From Limimaricola litoreus (GTDB lineage Bacteria; Pseudomonadota; Alphaproteobacteria; Rhodobacterales; Rhodobacteraceae), in the NCBI RefSeq assembly GCF_024159025.1, contig NZ_JAMYXC010000049.1, positions 16,296 through 80,295 of the forward strand: a DNA stretch of 64,000 nucleotides, read 5' to 3'. Made by a program: the position numbers and the translations under genes. Numbering within the stretch: the first letter of the stretch is position 1; every line of letters begins with the position of its first letter. Of the stretch, positions 58,143 through 64,000 are shown one piece after another. The notes beneath the pieces are model-generated. The model was not told the DNA's origin. It worked only from the letters and a program-made list of their open reading frames with translations, and searched no databases.

Positions 58143-58565
58143 TCAGCCGACCAGTTCGAGGCCCGAGAAGAAGAAGGAGATCTCCTCCTTGGCGGTCTCG
58201 GGGGCGTCCGAGCCATGCACCGAGTTCTCGCCGACGCTCTCGGCGAATTCGGCGCGGATGGTGCCAGCGGCGGCGTCGGCGGGGTTGGTCGCGCCCATGA
58301 CTTCACGGTTCTTGGCGATCGCGCCTTCGCCTTCGAGCACCTGCACGACGACCGGGCCGGACGCCATGAATTCGGTCAGCTCACCGAAGAAGGGACGCTC
58401 CTTGTGCACGGCGTAGAACTGGCCGGCCTGGTCCTGGGTCAGCTGGATGCGCTTTTGCGCGACGATGCGCAGGCCCGCATCCTCGAACTTGGCGTTGATC
58501 TTGCCGGTCAGGTTGCGCTTGGTGGCGTCGGGCTTGATGATCGAGAGCGTGCGTTCGGTGGCCAT
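58143..58565 (-). CDS. ndk: Nucleoside diphosphate kinase
   Basis: A 140-residue enzyme that balances NTP and dNTP pools by phosphate transfer through a histidine. [13 protein letters not shown] at the start and the active-site block [14 protein letters not shown] (His about 117) are diagnostic. Normal length. Start at 58565. Confidence 0.97.
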   Translation of the reverse strand: MATERTLSIIKPDATKRNLTGKINAKFEDAGLRIVAQKRIQLTQDQAGQFYAVHKERPFFGELTEFMASGPVVVQVLEGEGAIAKNREVMGATNPADAAAGTIRAEFAESVGENSVHGSDAPETAKEEISFFFSGLELVG

Positions 58566-58712
58566 GATGTCCCTCATTTGAACAGGTTGCGGCAGGGGTC
58601 GCGCGGCGGCGATCCCGGTCGGGCTGCGCCCTAGCACGCGCGGCGCGGCCTGAAAAGCCGCTCCTCGCGCCCCAAGGCCCCGGTGGCGCGCCAAGGCCCC
58701 TGCCCAGGGATT

Positions 58713-58778
58713 TGCGTATTTGGAGAAAGATGAACCGAAGGGGCGCGCCTCTCTGGTTCATCTTTCTCTAAATACGCA
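58713..58778. repeat. 24-base inverted repeat made of two copies of a dispersed motif
   Basis: The arms (58713-58736 and 58755-58778) are complementary at 23 of 24 positions, with an 18-base centre. Each arm is the TGCGTATTTGGAGAAAGATG-type motif, and a third single copy lies at 43079. It lies upstream of both ndk and the ABC-F gene. Confidence 0.7.
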
Positions 58779-58845
58779 TGGCGCGGTGCACGGCCCCGGC
58801 GCCCGGCCCGTTGACCCGGGCGCCGGCTTCGGGCAAGCCGCTGCC

Positions 58846-60693
58846 ATGTTGCGCATCACAGACATCTCATATTCCGTCGAGGGCCGACCGCTCCTCGAAC
58901 ACACCTCCGCCGTGATCCCGGCCGGCCACAAGGTCGGCGTCGTGGGTCGCAACGGCACAGGCAAATCCACGCTGTTCAAGCTGATCCGCGGCGAGCTCAC
59001 GCTCGACACCGGCGAGATCGAGCTGCCGCGCGGCGCCCGCATCGGCGGCGTGGCGCAGGAGGTGCCGGGCAACGAGGTCTCGCTCATCGACACGGTGCTC
59101 GCCGCCGATACCGAGCGCGCGAGCCTGATGGCCGAGGAGGCGACCGACCCCTCCCGCATCGCCGAGATCCAGACCCGGCTTGCCGATATCGACGCATGGT
59201 CCGCCGAGGCGCGCGCCGCGACGATCCTCAAGGGGCTCGGCTTCACCCATGAAGAGCAGCTCATGCCCTGCTCCGCCTTCTCGGGCGGCTGGCGGATGCG
59301 CGTGGCGCTCGCCGCCGTGCTCTTTTCCGAGCCCGACCTGCTGCTGCTCGACGAGCCGACCAACTACCTCGACCTCGAAGGCGCGCTCTGGCTCGAGAAC
59401 TACCTCGTGCGCTACCCGCACACCGTGCTGATCGTCAGTCACGACCGCGAGCTTCTCAACCGCTCCGTGGGCGGCATCCTGCACCTCGAAAACCGCACGC
59501 TGACCTACTGGTCGGGCAATTACGACCAGTTCGCCAAGTCCCGCGCCGCCCAGCGCGCCGTGCTCGTCGCAGCCAGCAAGAAGCAGGACGCCCAGCGCGC
59601 CCACCTGCAAAGCTTCGTCGACCGCTTCAAGGCCAAGGCGTCGAAGGCCAAGCAGGCGCAAAGCCGGGTCAAGATGCTCGAAAAGATGGAGACGATCCGC
59701 GTGCCCGAGGATGCGGCGCGCACCGTCTTCACCTTTCCCGAGCCCGAGGAGCTGTCGCCACCGATCATCGCCACCGAGGGCGTGAGCGTCGGCTATGATG
59801 GCAAGGCCGTGCTCTCCAAGCTCGATCTCAGGATCGACCAGGACGACCGCATCGCGCTTCTGGGTCGCAACGGCGAGGGCAAGTCGACGCTGTCGAAGCT
59901 GCTGTCGGACCGGCTCGCGCCCATGGGCGGCAAGATCATCCGTTCCAACAAGCTGCGCATCGGCTTCTTCGCCCAGCACCAGGTCGACGAGCTGCGCGTC
60001 GAGGAGACGCCGCTGCAGCACATCCAGCGCGCCCTGCCCGACGTGATGCCGCCCAAGCTGCGCGCGCGTCTGGCGGGCTTCGGCCTTGGCGCGGCGCAGG
60101 CCGAGACGGCGGTGGGCCGCCTCTCGGGCGGGCAGAAGGCGCGGCTGTCGCTGCTTCTGGCGACCATCGACGCGCCGCATCTGCTCATTCTCGACGAGCC
60201 GACCAACCACCTCGACATCGAAAGCCGCGAGGCGCTGGTCGAGGCGCTGACCACCTATTCGGGCGCGGTGATCCTGGTGAGCCACGACATGCACCTGTTG
60301 TCGATGGTCGCCGACCGGCTCTGGCTGGTGAAGGACGGGCGCGTCTCGGCCTACGACGAGGATCTGCCCGCCTATCGCAAGATGCTGCTGTCGGGCGACA
60401 AGCCCGCAGAGAAGCCGAAAGCCGAGAAGCCGAAAGCCGCCAAGCCCTCGCGCGAGGCGGTGCTCGCGCTCAGGTCCGAGGCCCGCAAGGCCGAGGAGCG
60501 GGTCAAGAAGATCAACGACATGCGCGACAAGCTGGCCAAGAAGCTCGCCGATCCGGCGCTCTACGAGGACACCCGCAAGGGCGAGCTCGAGACCTGGAAC
60601 AAGAAATACGCCGAAGTCATGGAGGCGCTGGGCCGGGCCGAGGCGCTATGGATGGCGGCGCTCGAAAAGCTCGAACAGGCCGAGGCCGCGTGA
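58846..60693 (+). CDS. ABC-F family ATPase (Uup-like)
   Basis: A 615-residue soluble protein with two ABC domains and no membrane part. First domain: Walker A VGRNGTGKST, signature FSGGWRMRVALA, Walker B LLLLDEPTNYLD. Second: LGRNGEGKST, RLSGGQKARLSLL, LLILDEPTNHLD. The C-terminal Lys/Glu-rich coiled coil (residues about 520-615) is of the Uup type. ABC-F proteins act on the ribosome or, for Uup, in mobile-element excision and DNA branch processing. Start at 58846. Confidence 0.92.
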   Translation: MLRITDISYSVEGRPLLEHTSAVIPAGHKVGVVGRNGTGKSTLFKLIRGELTLDTGEIELPRGARIGGVAQEVPGNEVSLIDTVLAADTERASLMAEEATDPSRIAEIQTRLADIDAWSAEARAATILKGLGFTHEEQLMPCSAFSGGWRMRVALAAVLFSEPDLLLLDEPTNYLDLEGALWLENYLVRYPHTVLIVSHDRELLNRSVGGILHLENRTLTYWSGNYDQFAKSRAAQRAVLVAASKKQDAQRAHLQSFVDRFKAKASKAKQAQSRVKMLEKMETIRVPEDAARTVFTFPEPEELSPPIIATEGVSVGYDGKAVLSKLDLRIDQDDRIALLGRNGEGKSTLSKLLSDRLAPMGGKIIRSNKLRIGFFAQHQVDELRVEETPLQHIQRALPDVMPPKLRARLAGFGLGAAQAETAVGRLSGGQKARLSLLLATIDAPHLLILDEPTNHLDIESREALVEALTTYSGAVILVSHDMHLLSMVADRLWLVKDGRVSAYDEDLPAYRKMLLSGDKPAEKPKAEKPKAAKPSREAVLALRSEARKAEERVKKINDMRDKLAKKLADPALYEDTRKGELETWNKKYAEVMEALGRAEALWMAALEKLEQAEAA

Positions 60694-61211
60694 TCCGCGC
60701 CTTTCGCCCCGCGGACTGGCCGGCGCTGTGGGAGATCCTGCGCCCGATCATCCGCGCGGGCGAAACCTACTGCCTGCCCGTGGAGATGGACGAGGCCGCG
60801 GCGCGCGAGATGTGGCTCGGCCCGCCGACCACCCGCGTCAGCGTCGCCGAGATCGAGGGACGGATTCTCGGCACCGGCCACATGGGCCCCAACCGCCCCG
60901 GCCCCGGCGCGCATGTGGCCAATGCCAGCTACATGGTGGCGCCCGAGGCGCAGGGCCGCGGCGTCGGCCGGGCCCTGGTGCGCGATTCGCTGTCCTGGGT
61001 GGCGCGCGAGGGTTTTGCCGGGCTGCAGTTCAACGCCGTGGCCGAGACCAACCGCGGTGCGATCAAACTTTACCGTGATCTGGGCTTCGGGATTCTCGGC
61101 ACCGTGCCCGGCGGCTTCGCCCATCCGCGCGAGGGCCGGGTCGGGCTGCACGTGATGTATCGCCCCGCCGATGAGGCGGACGCCGCGTTCGACAAGGAGA
61201 TCACCGCATGA
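60690..61211 (+). CDS. GNAT-family N-acetyltransferase
   Basis: A 173-residue acetyltransferase. The acetyl-CoA loop is VAPEAQGRGVGRALV (residues about 87-101), followed by GAIKLYRDLGFGILGTVPG. It starts at a GTG that overlaps the ABC-F stop (GTGA), so translation is coupled. Acceptor unknown. Confidence 0.92.
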   Translation: MIRAFRPADWPALWEILRPIIRAGETYCLPVEMDEAAAREMWLGPPTTRVSVAEIEGRILGTGHMGPNRPGPGAHVANASYMVAPEAQGRGVGRALVRDSLSWVAREGFAGLQFNAVAETNRGAIKLYRDLGFGILGTVPGGFAHPREGRVGLHVMYRPADEADAAFDKEITA

Positions 61212-61855
61212 TCGACATCGCCACCCTGGTGACCGCCTTCACCACCCTGTTCGTGATCGTCGATCCGATCGGCCTCGCGCCGCTCTTCGTCGCGATGACG
61301 GCGGGCATGACGGATGCGCAGCGGCGCAAGGTCGCGGCGCGGGCGCTGCTGACCTCGGCCGGGCTGATGCTGCTGTTTCTCGTGCTGGGCGACGCGGTGC
61401 TGCGCTTTGTCGGCATCTCGGTCCCGGCCTTTCGCATCGCGGGCGGCGTGCTCTTGTTCATCACCGCGCTCGACATGCTGTTCGAGCGCCGCCAGGCGCG
61501 GCGGCGCGACAACGCCGAGGAGGCGGTCGAGGCCGAGCCGGACCAGGACCCGTCGATCTTTCCGCTGGCCTTGCCGCTGATCGTCGGGCCGGGCGCGATC
61601 ACCACGCTGATCCTGCTCACCGCCGAGGCGGGCCCCGCGGGCTACGCCGCGATCTACGGCGTGGCGCTGGCGGTGCTGGCCACCGTCTGGATCGCCTTCG
61701 CGCTTGCCGGGCCGCTGGCGCGGGTGATGGGGCCCGTGGGGCTCAACGTCATCACGCGGGTGCTCGGCATGCTGCTCGCGGCTCTGGCGGTGCAGTTCAT
61801 CATCGACGGGTTGCACGGTTCCGGCTTCGGCCTGCCTTTCCCCGGCGCGAATTGA
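61208..61855 (+). CDS. MarC-family integral membrane protein
   Basis: A 215-residue protein with six membrane helices. Family marks are IVDPIGLAPLFVAMT (residues about 19-33), GISVPAFRIAGGVLLFITALDML and PLALPLIVGPGAITTLI. Its ATG overlaps the GNAT stop. Transport role is suspected but unproven for the family. Confidence 0.93.
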   Translation: MIDIATLVTAFTTLFVIVDPIGLAPLFVAMTAGMTDAQRRKVAARALLTSAGLMLLFLVLGDAVLRFVGISVPAFRIAGGVLLFITALDMLFERRQARRRDNAEEAVEAEPDQDPSIFPLALPLIVGPGAITTLILLTAEAGPAGYAAIYGVALAVLATVWIAFALAGPLARVMGPVGLNVITRVLGMLLAALAVQFIIDGLHGSGFGLPFPGAN

Positions 61856-61861
61856 CCCCAT

Positions 61862-62449
61862 ATGGGGGGGATGAGCCCCGATAACCTCGCCAGCCTCGCC
61901 TATCTCGGTCTCCTCGGCGCCGCCATCGCCGGGTGGTTCGTCGTGCAGCACCGCGACCGCCTCGGCCAGCTGGCCCAGCAGGCCGCGCTCTGGGCGCTGA
62001 TCTTCGTCGGCGTCATCGCCGCCGCCGGGCTGTGGGGCGACATCCGCGACGACGTGACCCCGCGCCAGACCATGGTCGGCGCGCAGGGCATAGAGGTGCC
62101 GCAGGCGCGCGACGGGCATTACTATCTCACGCTCGACATCAACGGCGCGCCGGTCGAGTTCGTTGTCGATACCGGTGCCACCGACATGGTGCTGAGCCGC
62201 GAGGACGCCCGCCGCGCCGGGATCGATCCCGAAGAGCTGAACTATTTCGGCTCCGCCGTCACCGCCAACGGCACCGTGCGCACCGCGCGGGTCACGCTTG
62301 ACAGCGTGGCGCTGGGGCAGATCGAGGACGAGGGGCTGGGTGCCGTAGTCACCGACGGCGATCTTTCGGCCTCGCTTCTGGGCATGGGCTACCTGCGCCT
62401 CTTCGGGCGGCTCGAGATCGAGGGCGGAAAGCTGATGCTGACGCGCTGA
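61862..62449 (+). CDS. Retropepsin-like aspartic protease (TIGR02281 type)
   Basis: A protein of 192-195 residues with two N-terminal membrane segments (ASLAYLGLLGAAIAGWFVV and ALIFVGVIAAAGLWG). A single retropepsin domain follows, with catalytic Asp in VEFVVDTGATDMVLS near residue 105 and the hydrophobic SLLGMGYLRLF segment. Such proteins probably work as dimers in the periplasm; substrate unknown. ATG at 61862 or 61871. Confidence 0.87.
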   Translation: MGGMSPDNLASLAYLGLLGAAIAGWFVVQHRDRLGQLAQQAALWALIFVGVIAAAGLWGDIRDDVTPRQTMVGAQGIEVPQARDGHYYLTLDINGAPVEFVVDTGATDMVLSREDARRAGIDPEELNYFGSAVTANGTVRTARVTLDSVALGQIEDEGLGAVVTDGDLSASLLGMGYLRLFGRLEIEGGKLMLTR

Positions 62450-62456
62450 GCCGCGC

Positions 62457-62918
62457 TCAGCCTTCGGCCTTCTTGGTCCAGCGCCCGTTCTCCTGCGCCC
62501 AGTATTGCGCCGAACACCCCGCCCCGGTGAGCCGTTTCCACTGGCCACGCGCCGCCTGCACCGCCTCCTGGTCGAAGCCGTCGAACAGGATGCAGACCCG
62601 CTCGGCGGCCTGCACCTCGTCGGGTTGCGCCTCGGCCCCGTCGAGGCAGATCACGCAAGGCACGCCCGGCGCGGGTTCGCCCTCGGCGGTGAGCAGGATC
62701 GGCTGGGCCGCGTCCTGCGCGCCGCCCGCCCGGCCATGGGCCAGGAAACTCTCGGGCGGGCCCATGCGCCACAGGGCGGCATCGAGCCGGTCCATGGCGC
62801 GCGCGGCGCGGCCCCGGATCTCCACCCGCCAGCCCTGCTTGCCCGCGAGCTTGAGAAGCTGCGGCAGCAGCTCCTCGGCCGGGCCCTCGGTCAGGTGGTA
62901 GAAAAAGGCCGCGCCCAT
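62457..62918 (-). CDS. holC: DNA polymerase III subunit chi
   Basis: A 153-residue clamp-loader accessory protein. The start GAAFFYHLTEGPAEELLPQLL, the RVEIRGRAARAMDRLDAALW region and the late ILFDGFDQEAVQAARGQWK segment are typical. It binds SSB and psi. It lies four bases downstream of pepA, a frequent arrangement in alphaproteobacteria. Confidence 0.92.
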   Translation of the reverse strand: MGAAFFYHLTEGPAEELLPQLLKLAGKQGWRVEIRGRAARAMDRLDAALWRMGPPESFLAHGRAGGAQDAAQPILLTAEGEPAPGVPCVICLDGAEAQPDEVQAAERVCILFDGFDQEAVQAARGQWKRLTGAGCSAQYWAQENGRWTKKAEG

Positions 62919-62922
62919 CGCC

Positions 62923-63926
<1,004 letters not shown>

Positions 63927-64000
63927 AACATCTACACGCAGTGGTACTGGAAGGTGGATCTGCACAACCTGTTCCACTTCCTGCGCCTGCGCGCCGATCC
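63927..64000 (+). CDS. thyX: Flavin-dependent thymidylate synthase fragment
   Basis: The plus strand reads [19 protein letters not shown] and RLRAD, an exact fit to the ThyX block that precedes the flavin/dUMP-binding C-terminal region. The frame leaves the window open. No ThyX sequence lies upstream of about 63927, where pepA sequence in the other direction takes over. It is therefore a fragment at a junction. Confidence 0.65.

Overview
The window looks like chromosomal DNA from an alphaproteobacterium of the Rhodobacterales (Rhodobacteraceae, roseobacter type). The evidence is high GC with strong third-position GC, an iscR-nifS-sufBCDS cluster in the order typical of that group, an alphaproteobacterial GTTC-N7-GTTC LexA box before recA, an IscR without the three classical cysteines, and many LysR/SDR/oxidoreductase genes. 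The species cannot be fixed from sequence alone.

From 1 to about 33.1 kb is accessory DNA. It opens with the end of a siderophore-type FecCD permease, a lone tyrosine recombinase and an alpha/beta hydrolase. Then come regulator/enzyme pairs: LysR with a DUF4386 gene broken by one stop codon, a YafY-type regulator divergent from a glutathione transferase, and an AraC regulator. An IS5-family element (9190-10240) truncates a Rossmann-fold gene. After it lies a minus-strand run of a zinc-type dehydrogenase, an LLM flavin enzyme, an SDR and a frameshifted AcoR-like activator, with a divergent LysR gene. Next is a methylamine-type pair (MttB-family methyltransferase plus a flavin/Fe-S demethylase-like enzyme), a junction of two gene fragments near 20.64 kb, an AIFM2-like oxidoreductase with pirin and LysR, and a TetR/SDR pair with two near-identical operators.

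From 26.2 to 33.1 kb is an insertion-sequence graveyard. A broken IS256 element sits inside a small membrane-protein gene with an 8-bp target duplication. There is also a second IS5 copy, a stub of a different IS256-type element, and a 465-bp deletion derivative of the IS5 element. Between them lies a lower-GC PQQ-dependent dehydrogenase/cytochrome c pair. The most unusual feature is here: the IS256 transposase and IS5 copy 2 each carry a 42-44-nt hairpin insertion. The stems differ but are self-complementary, and the loop core is nearly identical. IS5 copy 1 lacks the insertion.

From 33.3 to 64 kb is mostly core genome: tRNA-Arg(CCG); the iscR-nifS-sufB-sufC-sufD-sufS Fe-S assembly operon with embedded small genes and an Irr-like palindrome upstream; icd; typA; alaS; recA with an SOS box; a NhaP-type antiporter with a cyclic-nucleotide-binding domain; glsA; ndk; an ABC-F ATPase; marC; a retropepsin-like protease; holC; and the catalytic part of pepA. 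The last about 75 bases encode part of ThyX, joined abruptly to a pepA that lacks its N-terminal domain. This is either a rearrangement or an assembly join.
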